Below are positions 16,358 to 25,216 of a stretch of 64,000 nt of DNA, piece by piece. The notes beneath the pieces were generated by a model. That model made no database searches. It was not told where the DNA came from and saw only the letters and a list, made by a program, of their open reading frames with translations. Position numbers and translations under genes: made by a program. This stretch comes from Psychrobacillus psychrodurans (GTDB taxonomy: Bacteria > Bacillota > Bacilli > Bacillales_A > Planococcaceae). The stretch is taken from NCBI RefSeq assembly GCF_027563345.1, contig NZ_JAMKBK010000001.1. The stretch is one strand, 5' to 3'. Numbering within the stretch: the stretch's first letter is position 1; each line of letters begins with the position of its first letter.

Positions 16358-17816
16358 GTTGGCTTTAAAGGCTGCAGATGCCAATCCAGATAAGGTTGCA
16401 GTGAAGGACAAAGATCGTTCATTCACCTATAAGGGATTTAAAGAAAGAACCCTAGCTTTATCTGCATACTTTCATGCGCAAGGTATCCAAAAAGGAGATC
16501 GTGTAGCGGTATTAATGAAAAATCGAGCAGAGCATATTGAATTGGATGTAGCACTTGCACATGCCGGAATTATAAAGGTACCTCTTAACTACCGTCTTCA
16601 TTTCAAAGAATTGGACTATATGATAAATGATGCAACTGTTTCCCTACTTATCGGAGAAGAGGAGCTATTGTCTACACTTAGTGGAAATCTTCCACAGCTA
16701 ACTGTAGGGGAAAAGTATGAAAAGGTTATTAAAGAACATTATGGACAAGTATTTTTGGAGCAGGTAGATGAAGATGATATATTTGCCATTATGTATACAT
16801 CAGGTACGACTGGTAGTCCAAAGGGGGTAATGTTGAGTCATCGAAATATGATCGCTGGTTCCCTATCATTATCACAAGTCTGTAATGTAGATTATTCGGA
16901 TATCATTGGGCATGTTGCGCCATTGACACATGGTAGTAATTTTCTAAGTCATGTTGCCTGGTTATATGGTTTAACACAAGTCGTCTACGATAAATTTGAA
17001 TCAGATCAATTTTTGAATCATTTAAAGGAAGATCAAGTAAGCATTATCTTCATGGTACCGACGATGGTGAATCTGATGATTCAGGATCCAGCGTTTGACG
17101 CAACAAAACTAGAAACTCTTAAATCCATTAATATGGCCGGTTCTCCTATTGCTTCGACTAAGCTAAAGGAAGCATTGGATAAAGCAGGAACCATTTTTGT
17201 GGAAACCTATGGACAGGTGGAGGCTCCAATGTGCATCACAATGATGCCTCGCCATGAGCTCCCGGATAGACTCGAGTCATGCGGGAAAATCGGTCCCTTT
17301 GTTGATATGAAAATTGTCAATGATGAAAACGAGGAAGTTGCACACGGAGAAGTCGGTGAAATTATTTGCAAAGGTTCATTAGTCATGAAGGGTTATTGGA
17401 ACAATAAAAAAGCAACAGACGAGACACTAGTAGATGGGTGGCTGTATACAGGAGATTTGGGTTGGAGAGATGCATTAGGATTTTTACATATAGTCGATCG
17501 TAAGAAAGACGTTATTATATCGGGGGGAGTTAATATTTATCCCCGTGAAGTAGAAGAAGTTTTAAATCTGCATCCAGGAGTGAAAGAAACATGCGTAATT
17601 GGTGTGGAAGATGAAAAGTGGGGAGAGAATATCGCTGCTTATGTCGTCTTAAATGGTACTGTTGGAGTCGAGGAAACTGAATTGCTAGCCTTGTGTATGG
17701 ATCATTTAGCAAGTTTCAAAAAGCCAAAAGAAATACACATTGTAGATGCGCTACCTAAGAGTTCATATGGAAAGATATTGAAACGTGAATTGAAGTCACA
17801 ACATGTAGGAGTGTAA
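16341..17816 (+). CDS. Acyl-CoA synthetase (AMP-forming)
   Basis: A 491-residue ANL-superfamily ligase, overlapping the upstream gene by 17 bases and starting at ATG 16341 behind AAAGGTGGG. Core motifs: IMYTSGTTGSPKGVMLSH (A3, ATP binding), VETYGQVEAP (A5), WLYTGDLGWRD (A7), VDRKKDVIISGGVNIYPREV (A8 hinge) and PKSSYGKILKREL with the A10 catalytic Lys. It activates a carboxylic acid to an adenylate and then to a CoA thioester. Neighbouring genes encode an SDR and a thiolase, so a beta-oxidation-like cleavage of the imported acid is expected. The acid is not identified. Confidence 0.92.
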   Translation: METISKLALKAADANPDKVAVKDKDRSFTYKGFKERTLALSAYFHAQGIQKGDRVAVLMKNRAEHIELDVALAHAGIIKVPLNYRLHFKELDYMINDATVSLLIGEEELLSTLSGNLPQLTVGEKYEKVIKEHYGQVFLEQVDEDDIFAIMYTSGTTGSPKGVMLSHRNMIAGSLSLSQVCNVDYSDIIGHVAPLTHGSNFLSHVAWLYGLTQVVYDKFESDQFLNHLKEDQVSIIFMVPTMVNLMIQDPAFDATKLETLKSINMAGSPIASTKLKEALDKAGTIFVETYGQVEAPMCITMMPRHELPDRLESCGKIGPFVDMKIVNDENEEVAHGEVGEIICKGSLVMKGYWNNKKATDETLVDGWLYTGDLGWRDALGFLHIVDRKKDVIISGGVNIYPREVEEVLNLHPGVKETCVIGVEDEKWGENIAAYVVLNGTVGVEETELLALCMDHLASFKKPKEIHIVDALPKSSYGKILKRELKSQHVGV

Positions 17817-17818
17817 GG

Positions 17819-18952
17819 ATGACAAAAACATATATACACGGTGTGGGGATGACGAAATTCGGAAATCATTCGGACAGAACCTTAAAAAGTTTGTTATTAG
17901 ATGCAAGTCGTCAGGCACTAGAAGCAGCAGGTAGACCTAAAATTGACGCAGTGTTTGTAGGGAATTTTCTTGCGGGTAGCATGAGTAATCAGGAAATATT
18001 AGGTGCAATCGTCGCAAATGACCTAGGCCTTGGTTATATTCCTACTGCAAAAGTAGAGGGTGCCTGTGCATCAGGTGGTATCGCACTACGTCAAGGAATA
18101 CTAGGGGTAATGAGTGGAGAATACGATACAGTTTTAGTAGCGGGCGTAGAAAAAATGAAGCATGCAAATACTCCAGATGTAACGCAGGCTATTAATGCTG
18201 CTATGGATACCGATTCAAATGAAAAGCACGCAGGACTTACATTCCCAGGGTTTTTCGGTGTACTTGCTCATAGATATTTCCATGAAACTGGAGCAACCAA
18301 AGAACATTTAGCAATGGTCGCTTTGAAAAATCGAGAAAATGCACTTAATAATCCACTTGCTCAATTCCAGAAAGCAACATCCATCGAAGAAATTATGAAT
18401 GCTCGTCTAATTACCGAGCCTTTAGGATTATTCGACTGTTCTCCTATGACTGATGGGGCAGCAGCGATAGTCATTTCTAGGAAACCAAGTAGTATCCATG
18501 TACGAGCTTCTGCACTCGTATCAGGTCCTACACAAATGCAGGATGCAGCAGAATTGCTATCTATTCCTGCAATTGGGGAATCGGGAAGACGTGCATACGA
18601 AAAGGCAGGGTTAGGTCCTGAGGATATCGATGTTATTGAAATTCATGATTGTTTCTCCATGACAGAAATCATTGCCATTGAGGAACTAGGATTTTTCAAA
18701 AGACTCGAAGGTTGGAAAGCAGTTGAAACGGGACATACGAAACCTGGAGGCAAGAAACCAGTTAATACAAGTGGTGGGTTGTTATCTAGAGGTCATCCAA
18801 TTGGAGCGACTGGGCTTTCTCAGATTTATCACCTCGTTCATCAGCTTAATGGCACTGCCCCAAATCAGGTAGAGGGTGCAAGAATTGCACTCGCACAAAA
18901 TTTAGGTGGAACAGGCTCGTACTCAGCTGTTCATATCTTGGAGAGGTTGTGA
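17819..18952 (+). CDS. Thiolase, SCP-x / lipid-transfer type
   Basis: A 377-residue thiolase-fold enzyme. The nucleophilic Cys lies in VEGACASGGIALRQG (near residue 83), IEIHDCFSMTEI is the NEAF-equivalent (HDCF in the SCP-x group), and GGLLSRGHPIGATGLSQ carries the catalytic GHP His. QNLGGTGSYSAV is the typical C-terminal ending. This sub-group usually needs a DUF35 OB-fold partner, and exactly that gene follows after 4 bases. Expected reaction: CoA-dependent cleavage of a beta-keto acyl-CoA, often releasing acetyl- or propionyl-CoA. Confidence 0.92.
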   Translation: MTKTYIHGVGMTKFGNHSDRTLKSLLLDASRQALEAAGRPKIDAVFVGNFLAGSMSNQEILGAIVANDLGLGYIPTAKVEGACASGGIALRQGILGVMSGEYDTVLVAGVEKMKHANTPDVTQAINAAMDTDSNEKHAGLTFPGFFGVLAHRYFHETGATKEHLAMVALKNRENALNNPLAQFQKATSIEEIMNARLITEPLGLFDCSPMTDGAAAIVISRKPSSIHVRASALVSGPTQMQDAAELLSIPAIGESGRRAYEKAGLGPEDIDVIEIHDCFSMTEIIAIEELGFFKRLEGWKAVETGHTKPGGKKPVNTSGGLLSRGHPIGATGLSQIYHLVHQLNGTAPNQVEGARIALAQNLGGTGSYSAVHILERL

Positions 18953-18956
18953 TAAC

Positions 18957-19256
18957 ATGAAAGTTTATACTTGTTGTGGGCATGAGACAGTTGTAAAACG
19001 TATATACTGTCCGAGTTGTGGTACCTCAGATATACAAGAGCAAGAGATTTCTGACCATGGAACAATATATAGTTTCACAAAAATCCATGTTCCACCCGTT
19101 GAGTTTGCAGAAATTGCTCCATATAATGTGGTATTGGTACAGCTGATGAATACAACTGCTAAGGTTACTGGCCGCTTAATGGGCGATGTATCGATTGGAG
19201 ATACTGTTGAATTGGATCGAGTCGAAAATGGGGCTTATCTTTATAAAAAAGTATAA
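18957..19256 (+). CDS. Zn-ribbon/OB-fold protein (DUF35), thiolase partner
   Basis: The start is placed at ATG 18957 (99 residues), 4 bases after the thiolase stop, with GGAGAGG 14 bases upstream; a longer frame from 18906 lies inside the thiolase gene. CCGHETVVKRIYCPSCG contains the zinc-ribbon cysteines, followed by an OB-fold with YSFTKIHVPP and PYNVVLVQL. Such proteins form stable complexes with SCP-x-type thiolases or HMG-CoA-synthase-like enzymes and help bind acyl-CoA. It is the last gene of the operon and is followed by a terminator. Confidence 0.9.
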   Translation: MKVYTCCGHETVVKRIYCPSCGTSDIQEQEISDHGTIYSFTKIHVPPVEFAEIAPYNVVLVQLMNTTAKVTGRLMGDVSIGDTVELDRVENGAYLYKKV

Positions 19257-19259
19257 ATG

Positions 19260-19290
19260 AAAACCTGTGCTTTTTTAGCACAGGTTTTTT
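19260..19290 (+). terminator. Intrinsic terminator of the glcD-to-DUF35 operon
   Basis: AAAACCTGTGCT and AGCACAGGTTTT pair around TTTTT and end in six T. Confidence 0.93.
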
Positions 19291-19416
19291 AGGAATAAGA
19301 AAAATACAAAGGCACTTGCCCAAGGTAGTTTATGAATTTTTTTTGAATGTAATGATAATAGAATTAGCGATACTCTGTTTGTTAGGAGAAACCGTTAGTT
19401 TAAGGTGGTGTACTCT

Positions 19417-20358
19417 TTGAAATTTATTGCTTCGCTTATTTCACGATTTTTGCCTGTTTGGATTGTGGCACTAGCTTGTATTGCATATTTTTTCCCCGAT
19501 GCTTTTCGAGGGTTTCGAGGTTGGACAGGATTTGGTCTTGGCGCAATTTTCCTGTTAATGGGTATGCAACTTGCTACAACACAACTTATCGCTGCGATTA
19601 AACACCCTAAAAATGCCCTTATTGGAATAATCCTAAAGTGGACTGTAATGGTTGGGGTATCTATTGGAGTAGCTTACTTATTTTTTGGGGACTATCCAGA
19701 AGTAGCTATTGGGGTTATTCTTTCTGGAACAGTTCCTAGTGGTACATCAGCTAATTTATTCTCTTTTATAGCAGGAGGAGATGTAGCATTAAGTATTACG
19801 ATGGCCACTCTAGATACCATAATATCTCCAGTACTAACACCTTCTTTAACTCAACTATTTGCAGGTCAGCTTATTCCCATTGAGTTTTGGTCAATTTTTT
19901 TAAATATTATTTATATCGTTTTTATTCCCTTATTTTTAGGTGTTTTTTTACAATGGAAATTCAGCCATAGCGTCAATAGGGTGAAACCTTATACATCTAT
20001 TCTCTCTCAGCTAGCCTTGTTTTTAATTATTGTTTCGGTTATATCAAGTGCACAGTCTTCCCTTGAGGAAAATTTACATCTACTGCCACTTATTGGCTTT
20101 GCAGTTTTACTTCAGGTATCCATTCCGATGTTTGGTGGCTATTACTTAGCGAAAGTGCTTAAGGTAGGGGAAGCAGCGGCACGTTCAATTTTATTTCAAA
20201 CTGGAATTTGCAATACTGCACTGGCAGCTACTTTGGCTTTAGAGCATGTGAGTTCGCTTGCAGCCGTCCCAGCAGTAGTGAATATGGTCATCAACTTGAC
20301 GCTTGGAGCTATCATGTCGAATTATTTTGCTCAGAAACACAAAGTCGTTCCTGAGTAA
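19417..20358 (+). CDS. Bile acid:Na+ symporter (BASS) family transporter
   Basis: The start is placed at TTG 19417, 6 bases after AAGGTGGTG (19402-19410), giving 313 residues; a GTG at 19405 lies inside that ribosome binding site. The protein has about nine to ten hydrophobic helices. Family signatures are FLLMGMQLATTQL, LSGTVPSGTSANLFSFIAGG and FQTGICNTALAATLALEHVS, which hold the Na+-binding residues. BASS proteins in bacteria import organic anions such as pantoate, keto acids or bile acids with Na+. The gene stands alone between two terminated units; the substrate may relate to the preceding operon but this is not shown. Confidence 0.87.
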   Translation: MKFIASLISRFLPVWIVALACIAYFFPDAFRGFRGWTGFGLGAIFLLMGMQLATTQLIAAIKHPKNALIGIILKWTVMVGVSIGVAYLFFGDYPEVAIGVILSGTVPSGTSANLFSFIAGGDVALSITMATLDTIISPVLTPSLTQLFAGQLIPIEFWSIFLNIIYIVFIPLFLGVFLQWKFSHSVNRVKPYTSILSQLALFLIIVSVISSAQSSLEENLHLLPLIGFAVLLQVSIPMFGGYYLAKVLKVGEAAARSILFQTGICNTALAATLALEHVSSLAAVPAVVNMVINLTLGAIMSNYFAQKHKVVPE

Positions 20359-20536
20359 AATCTAAGACAATTCAGGACTTAACGAGGGAAGATTCTGCCC
20401 TATTATAAGAGGGAAAAGTAAACACACTTAACAGGAGACATTACGAATTAATAAAGCAAGTTATAATACTGTAGGAGATGGATGAAAAAACTTTCTAAAC
20501 TTACATAAAAAAGTTTGAAAAAATTAAATAATGGAT

Positions 20537-20561
20537 GTTTAATTACTTTTTAGCGGGGTAT
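20537..20561 (+). promoter_or_regulatory. SigB promoter, perfect consensus
   Basis: GTTTAA (20537-20542), 13-base spacer, GGGTAT (20556-20561). This equals the Bacillus general-stress SigB consensus (GTTTAA-N12..15-GGGTAT). Nothing protein-coding of normal size lies downstream before a terminator at 20895, so it should drive a small RNA. Confidence 0.8.
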
Positions 20562-20567
20562 ATAAAT

Positions 20568-20926
20568 AGTACAAGGCGGAACTACCGTAGGAAGGGACTG
20601 GTAAACTATGAGTTTACAAGAGACTTCAATGGATGATTTGCACAGCCTTGGCGGAAAATTTGCTTTACTGACGAAAGGTACTCTCGTCGGGAACCGATAT
20701 ATTTAGGTTTCTATCCAACGTGTTTTACCTGAAAGTGAAAGAAAAGTTTTTTGTGGAAGTGCACATTAAAGTCTAATGGTTTCCTATTAGACGACATAAC
20801 TGCACTGACGAGATGAATGATAAAATTGTCAGTTACGGTTTAACTAAGCAACATACAAATTTTCCGAGTGTATTCCCTATTTAGGGAAGGAAGAAAGCGT
20901 AGTCCTATTAGGATTACGCTTTTTTC
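20568..20926 (+). ncRNA. Candidate SigB-dependent structured small RNA, ~360 nt
   Basis: The region runs from just after a perfect SigB promoter to a strong terminator. Local perfect stems: GTAAACT/AGTTTAC around ATG (20601-20617); AGTGCA (20758) with TGCACT (20801) enclosing GTCTAAT/ATTAGAC (20771-20792); ACTGAC/GTCAGT (20804-20833); TTCCCT/AGGGAA near 20872-20887. A 32-codon frame (20608-20706) exists, but its ATG is the loop of a hairpin and AGGAAGGG is 11 bases away, so translation is doubtful. I do not recognise it as a 6S, tmRNA, RNase P, SRP RNA or common riboswitch. The 5' end is inferred. Confidence 0.55.
20895..20926 (+). terminator. Intrinsic terminator of the candidate sRNA
   Basis: AAGCGTAGTCCT pairs over 12 bp (one G-U) with AGGATTACGCTT around ATT and is followed by TTTTTCTTT. 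From here to 21230 I see only AT-rich sequence and the next ribosome binding site. Confidence 0.9.
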
Positions 20927-21236
20927 TTTCCTGTTTTTTTCTTAATACTTGTAGGAAATTAGATTTAATTCAGTAAAACTGATTTCAATCAATAAAAGCT
21001 TCTTAACGTAGTCAAAAATGCCTGATGAGATTTTGGTGAACACATAATGGAATGGAGAAGCTACAAAATTTTCCGTTAAAGAACCGCAAACAATGTGATA
21101 TTTCATTTGACAATAGTCGCATCAATCTATGAAAACACATCATTAAAACTATTAATTCAGAAAATAATGATTGTTTTTGCTAGAAAGATAAATTATAATT
21201 CAAATAGCTACTCATCAGTGAGGAGGAGGTGTGAAT

Positions 21237-21968
21237 ATGAAGATGAGTAAAGAGCTGTTTTCTAATGAAGCAGATTTTCATTACTTAATCGCTTTACAAT
21301 GTCTTTCTGATTCAGAAAAGCCACTTGGATCATGGATTATGAAAGAAAAGATGGAGAACCTTGGTGATTCGATCAGCTTGGCATCTGTAGGTAGATTGTT
21401 AAAGGAATTAGACGGTCTGGGATGGACAGAGTTAGTTTCTTCGCAAGGGAGAATTCTTACTGTAAAAGGACAACGCCAATTAGAAGGAATGCAAAGTGAT
21501 GTAGAAAGACTTAAGATTGAAGCCGAAATGAAAAAAGCAACTGATCCTGAGAATGCACAAGACATCATTGATTTACTAAATGTACGAGTGATTATTGAGT
21601 CAGAGGTTATTAAATCAGTTATTGAGTATGCATCTGATGAGGAAATTGGACTTTTAGAGGAATCGGTTAAGCAACATAAACATTGTGTAAGTATAGGGGA
21701 AAATTCTGAACTACTTCCGATTAATTTTCATCAAGTGTTATGTACACTTTCTTGTAACCGCTTTCTTAACTCTGTGTTAAAACTATTAATACATGAAGAG
21801 TTAAGACTCGAGGAGAAGTTTCCAGAGATTGCTACTAAGTTAAGGGATGCACATCATCTTGTCGAACATGAACTGATATTAGAGGCGGTAAAAGCAAGAG
21901 ATGTGGAGAAAGCAGTTTTACTTACAAAAGATCATATCCAAAAGCTGATTCAAAGCGTTATCAATTAG
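21237..21968 (+). CDS. FCD-domain transcriptional regulator with an NrpR-like winged-helix N-terminus
   Basis: The start is placed at ATG 21237, 6 bases after AGGAGGAGGT; 243 residues. Residues about 15-85 (LGSWIMKEKMENLGDSISLA, then RLLKELDGLGWTELVSSQGR) look like the winged helix found at the N-terminus of NrpR-type regulators rather than a GntR domain. Residues about 110-235 form an all-helical FCD ligand domain: LLNVRVIIESEVIKSVIEYA, FHQVLC and EHELILEAVKARDVEKA, in which Asp/His residues usually bind a metal and a carboxylate ligand. FCD domains normally follow a GntR helix-turn-helix, so this pairing is unusual. It precedes the NhaC-type transporter by 25 bases and probably controls that operon. 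Confidence 0.75.
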   Translation: MKMSKELFSNEADFHYLIALQCLSDSEKPLGSWIMKEKMENLGDSISLASVGRLLKELDGLGWTELVSSQGRILTVKGQRQLEGMQSDVERLKIEAEMKKATDPENAQDIIDLLNVRVIIESEVIKSVIEYASDEEIGLLEESVKQHKHCVSIGENSELLPINFHQVLCTLSCNRFLNSVLKLLIHEELRLEEKFPEIATKLRDAHHLVEHELILEAVKARDVEKAVLLTKDHIQKLIQSVIN

Positions 21969-21993
21969 ATATTTTCATAAAGGGGATGAGAAA

Positions 21994-23550
21994 ATGGAGT
22001 ATGGGATTTTATCGTTATTACCACCAATTCTTGCAATTGTAATAGCTATCGTGACTAGACAGACAATTTTATCCTTATTCATTGGTGTTTGGTTAGGTTC
22101 TACAATAATTAGCGGTTGGAATCCATTCGTTGGATTTACAAATTCGATTACCGATGTTGTCATACCTTCGATTGCGGATCCTTGGAATGCGGGAATGTTA
22201 TTGCTAGTTACGTTAGCAGGAGGGTTTGTAAATATTCTACGTGTTACAGGTGGTGCGCGTGCTTTTGCCGAAGTGGCTACGAAAAAAGTGAATACGCGCA
22301 AGAAAGCGCAGAACTTTATATGGGGTAGTTCTTTCCTATTTTCTTATACAGAGCCAGTTTTAATCTTAGGAACGGTTACTCGTCCTATTGCAGATAAGTT
22401 AAAAGTATCCCGTGTTAAATTGGCATATATTTTGGATTCAATGGGAAGTCCACTAGCTGCTATGTCCCCAATAAGTAGTTATGGACCTTTTATTACTGGA
22501 CTTATTGCCACGCAGATTGCTGTGCTTGGTTTAAGTGATAATCCATGGTCATTGTTCATCCAAATGATACCTTATAATTTATATGGTCTATTTGCAATGA
22601 TTGGTGTGTTATTTGTGGTTAATTTAAATTTAGATATTGGACCGATGTATAAAGCTGAAATACGTGCGGTAGAGACTGGGGAACTATACGGAAAAGACGA
22701 TAAGCTGATGATAGATGAGTCTGTTGAAGAAGAGATGATGGTATCCAATACAAAAGCGGACATTTTTAGCTTTTTGATCCCAATGGGGTTATTAATGGGG
22801 ACTATTTTTGCCGTTATTTTTTGGACGGGGAATATTGCTGAAAATGGATTTCGTGGTGCTTTTTTAAATTCTAATATTGTATTGTCCATCATTTGTGGAT
22901 TTATAGCAGGTGCAGTTGGTGGAATTATCTATGCAAAATTGAGATACAGAACATCATTAATTTATCTTTTTGATGAATTAACCAACGGTATATTAAAGTT
23001 GATGATTGTGCCTCTTATTTTGGTCATGGCATGGTCGATTGGTTCCATCGCTTCTACGATGGGATTAGGTACGTATATTACAGAATTAGTTGGAAACTAC
23101 TTGCCAGCATTTCTAGTTCCAATAGTTATTTTTATCATCGGAGCATTGATAGCGTTTGCAACGGGAAGTTCTTGGGGTGTCTTTGCAATTATGATTCCAA
23201 TTGCTGTTCCAATGGCTGCTTCGATGGATATCAATTTAGCTCTAGCGATTGGTGCTGTAATTAGTGGTGGCTTATTTGGAGACCATTGTTCACCGATTTC
23301 CGATACCACCATCATGTCGTCAACTGGTGCGGCTGCTGATCATATTGAACATGTTCGAACCCAATTGCCATATGCTTTAGTTATTGCGACTGCTTCAGGA
23401 ATCGGTTTTCTTTCCGCAGGACTTACACAGAATGTATTTGTTGGATTGATAGTAACGGCTATTGTTCTATTAGTAGCGTTGTATTTATTGAATCGTAGGG
23501 TAAAAAGAAGAGATTCAAATGTATTAATCAATAAGGAAGTAATCTCTTAA
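21994..23550 (+). CDS. NhaC-family Na+/H+ antiporter-like transporter
   Basis: A 518-residue membrane protein with about 12 helices, start ATG 21994 behind AAAGGGGATGAG. SPLAAMSPISSYGPFITG, FATGSSWGVFAIMIPIAVPM and GGLFGDHCSPISDTTIMSST are NhaC/DASS-like family signatures; the last two are the most conserved. Members are annotated as Na+/H+ antiporters, but several move organic anions or amino acids (malate/lactate antiport, Tyr transport). Here it lies between an FCD regulator and an amidohydrolase, so uptake or exchange of an organic nitrogen compound is at least as likely as pH homeostasis. Confidence 0.85.
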   Translation: MEYGILSLLPPILAIVIAIVTRQTILSLFIGVWLGSTIISGWNPFVGFTNSITDVVIPSIADPWNAGMLLLVTLAGGFVNILRVTGGARAFAEVATKKVNTRKKAQNFIWGSSFLFSYTEPVLILGTVTRPIADKLKVSRVKLAYILDSMGSPLAAMSPISSYGPFITGLIATQIAVLGLSDNPWSLFIQMIPYNLYGLFAMIGVLFVVNLNLDIGPMYKAEIRAVETGELYGKDDKLMIDESVEEEMMVSNTKADIFSFLIPMGLLMGTIFAVIFWTGNIAENGFRGAFLNSNIVLSIICGFIAGAVGGIIYAKLRYRTSLIYLFDELTNGILKLMIVPLILVMAWSIGSIASTMGLGTYITELVGNYLPAFLVPIVIFIIGALIAFATGSSWGVFAIMIPIAVPMAASMDINLALAIGAVISGGLFGDHCSPISDTTIMSSTGAAADHIEHVRTQLPYALVIATASGIGFLSAGLTQNVFVGLIVTAIVLLVALYLLNRRVKRRDSNVLINKEVIS

Positions 23551-23576
23551 TACAGCAGGAAAGGAAATGATAATTT

Positions 23577-25007
23577 ATGTTGAAAGTAGATATGATTATT
23601 CATAATGGGCATATTCTAACAATGGAAGGAAAAGGTGTTGGTTTTATCGAAAATGGAGCAATAGCGATTAAAGGAAATATAATAGAAGCAGTCGGGGAAT
23701 CAACAGAAATTCTATCTAATTATAAGGCAGAACGGATGATTGATGCTACTAACAAGTTAATCATGCCAGGATTGATAGATGCACATATTCATACGGGCAT
23801 TAGTATTTTCCGCGGAGTGGCACAAGATATGTCAAACTGGATGCAAAAAGGTCTGTGGCCCTTTCAAAAACACTTACGTCCAGAAGAAAGCGTTGTTGGT
23901 TCCATGGTTAATATTATCGAGGGAGTGAAAGCAGGTACTACCACTTTCTGCGATTACGACGGTCGAATGGACTTACTTGTACAAAACTATAAAAAAATCG
24001 GAGCGCGTGCAAGGCTTGCCGAATTAATAAACGAGATACCAGATGATATTGGAGATTTGCCAGTAGGAGAGTTATATCCATTTGACCCTTCAATTGGTCA
24101 AGAAAAGCTGCAACGAAATCTAGATTTATATGAAGAACATCATAATACTGAAAATGGACGTATAACAGTGATCCTTGGTCCACATGGTCCGGATATGATG
24201 AGTTTGGAGCTATTGAAAGAAATTCAAGCGCATGCAGAAAGATTAGATACAAAACTGCATATGCATGTTGCACAGGGCGATCGTGAAGTACTTCAAATCG
24301 AAAAACGGTATGGTAAACGAACTATTGAATTTCTAGAGGAACATGGCCTATTAAACGAACGTCTTATAGCTGTGCATTTAACGGAGGCAACGGACGAAGA
24401 AACAGAAGTGGTTGCAAAAAGTGGAGCAAAGTTAATATACTGTGCTGGTAGTATTGGTATTATCGATGGTATGGTTCCACCCGTTCAGAAGTTTTTAGAC
24501 GCAGGGGGAACGGCTTGTCTAGGATCTGACCAAGCTCCGGGTAACAATTGTAACAATATGATCAATGAGATGAAAATGGCAGCCATTTTGAACAAAGTAA
24601 AATATAAAGATCCAAGAGTATTTAACGCCACACAGGCACTTCGAATGGCAACAATCGAAGCAGCTAAAGTGATGGGAATTGATGACCAAGTTGGTACGTT
24701 ACAAGCAGGCAAAAAAGCAGATGTTATCTTGCTAGACTTGTCCTCACCTACATTTTTCCCTGTGTTAACAATACCAATTCGCAATATTGTTCCAAACCTT
24801 GTGTATTCGGCACGTGGGGATGAGGTTGAAACGGTTATCATTGATGGAAACATCGTGATGGAAAACCGGGTAATCCTAACAGTAGATGAAAAAGAGGAAA
24901 TACGAAAAGCACAATCAGCAGCAGAGCAGATTTCTATTCGTGCTAAAGACGATATATTAAGTGCTGATAGTGATATTTTACAAATGGTACGTGATGGATT
25001 GTTGTAG
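23577..25007 (+). CDS. Amidohydrolase/deaminase of the TrzN/SsnA-MtaD group
   Basis: A 476-residue metal-dependent hydrolase, start ATG 23577 after AGGAAAGGAAA. Metal ligands: DAHIHTG (His70, His72), HMHVAQGD (first or second His in strand 5), VHLTEA, and GSDQAPGNNCN with the catalytic Asp. Short beta-domain flanks (MIIHNGHILTMEG; QAGKKADVILLDLSS) are typical of cytosine/S-adenosylhomocysteine-deaminase-like members. Expected chemistry: hydrolytic deamination or ring opening of an N-containing compound in the cytosol. It probably acts on what the NhaC-type transporter imports. A REP element begins 17 bases after the stop. Confidence 0.88.
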   Translation: MLKVDMIIHNGHILTMEGKGVGFIENGAIAIKGNIIEAVGESTEILSNYKAERMIDATNKLIMPGLIDAHIHTGISIFRGVAQDMSNWMQKGLWPFQKHLRPEESVVGSMVNIIEGVKAGTTTFCDYDGRMDLLVQNYKKIGARARLAELINEIPDDIGDLPVGELYPFDPSIGQEKLQRNLDLYEEHHNTENGRITVILGPHGPDMMSLELLKEIQAHAERLDTKLHMHVAQGDREVLQIEKRYGKRTIEFLEEHGLLNERLIAVHLTEATDEETEVVAKSGAKLIYCAGSIGIIDGMVPPVQKFLDAGGTACLGSDQAPGNNCNNMINEMKMAAILNKVKYKDPRVFNATQALRMATIEAAKVMGIDDQVGTLQAGKKADVILLDLSSPTFFPVLTIPIRNIVPNLVYSARGDEVETVIIDGNIVMENRVILTVDEKEEIRKAQSAAEQISIRAKDDILSADSDILQMVRDGLL

Positions 25008-25024
25008 AAGGAGCATATTTAAGC

Positions 25025-25068
25025 GTCCCTGTGTAAGAAACAATTCTACACTATTCTGACAATACGCT
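25025..25068 (+). repeat. REP element, copy 4
   Basis: GTCCCTGTGTAAGAAACAAT, then TCTACACTATTCTGAC, then the tail CGCTACAATTTG. It combines two halves seen separately elsewhere and lies between a stop codon and a terminator. Confidence 0.85.
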
Positions 25069-25107
25069 ACAATTTGCTTTTCTTTAGATTTATTCATGAT
25101 AAGACCA

Positions 25108-25143
25108 AGCTCGTTCATCAAGAAATTGGTGAACGAGCTTTTT
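25108..25143 (+). terminator. Intrinsic terminator after the amidohydrolase gene
   Basis: AGCTCGTTCACCA-type stem: AGCTCGTTCATCA (25108-25120) pairs with TGGTGAACGAGCT and is followed by TTTTTGTG. Confidence 0.9.
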
Positions 25144-25216
25144 GTGATTTTAAAAATTATTGTCGAGACTATTGAAAAAATATTGAGGTAAGAAACCCAG
25201 GCTAAGTAATTACTAC

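Noticed and set aside
20371..20386. Possible decayed REP (GACAATTCAG) after the BASS transporter gene
   Set aside because: Only about 10 bases agree with the element and the GTCCCTGTG core is absent.
20568..20926. Known housekeeping RNA (6S, tmRNA, RNase P, SRP) or T-box leader
   Set aside because: None of the conserved motifs of these RNAs that I can recall is present, there is no AGGGTGG-type T-box, and the next gene starts 300 bases after the terminator.
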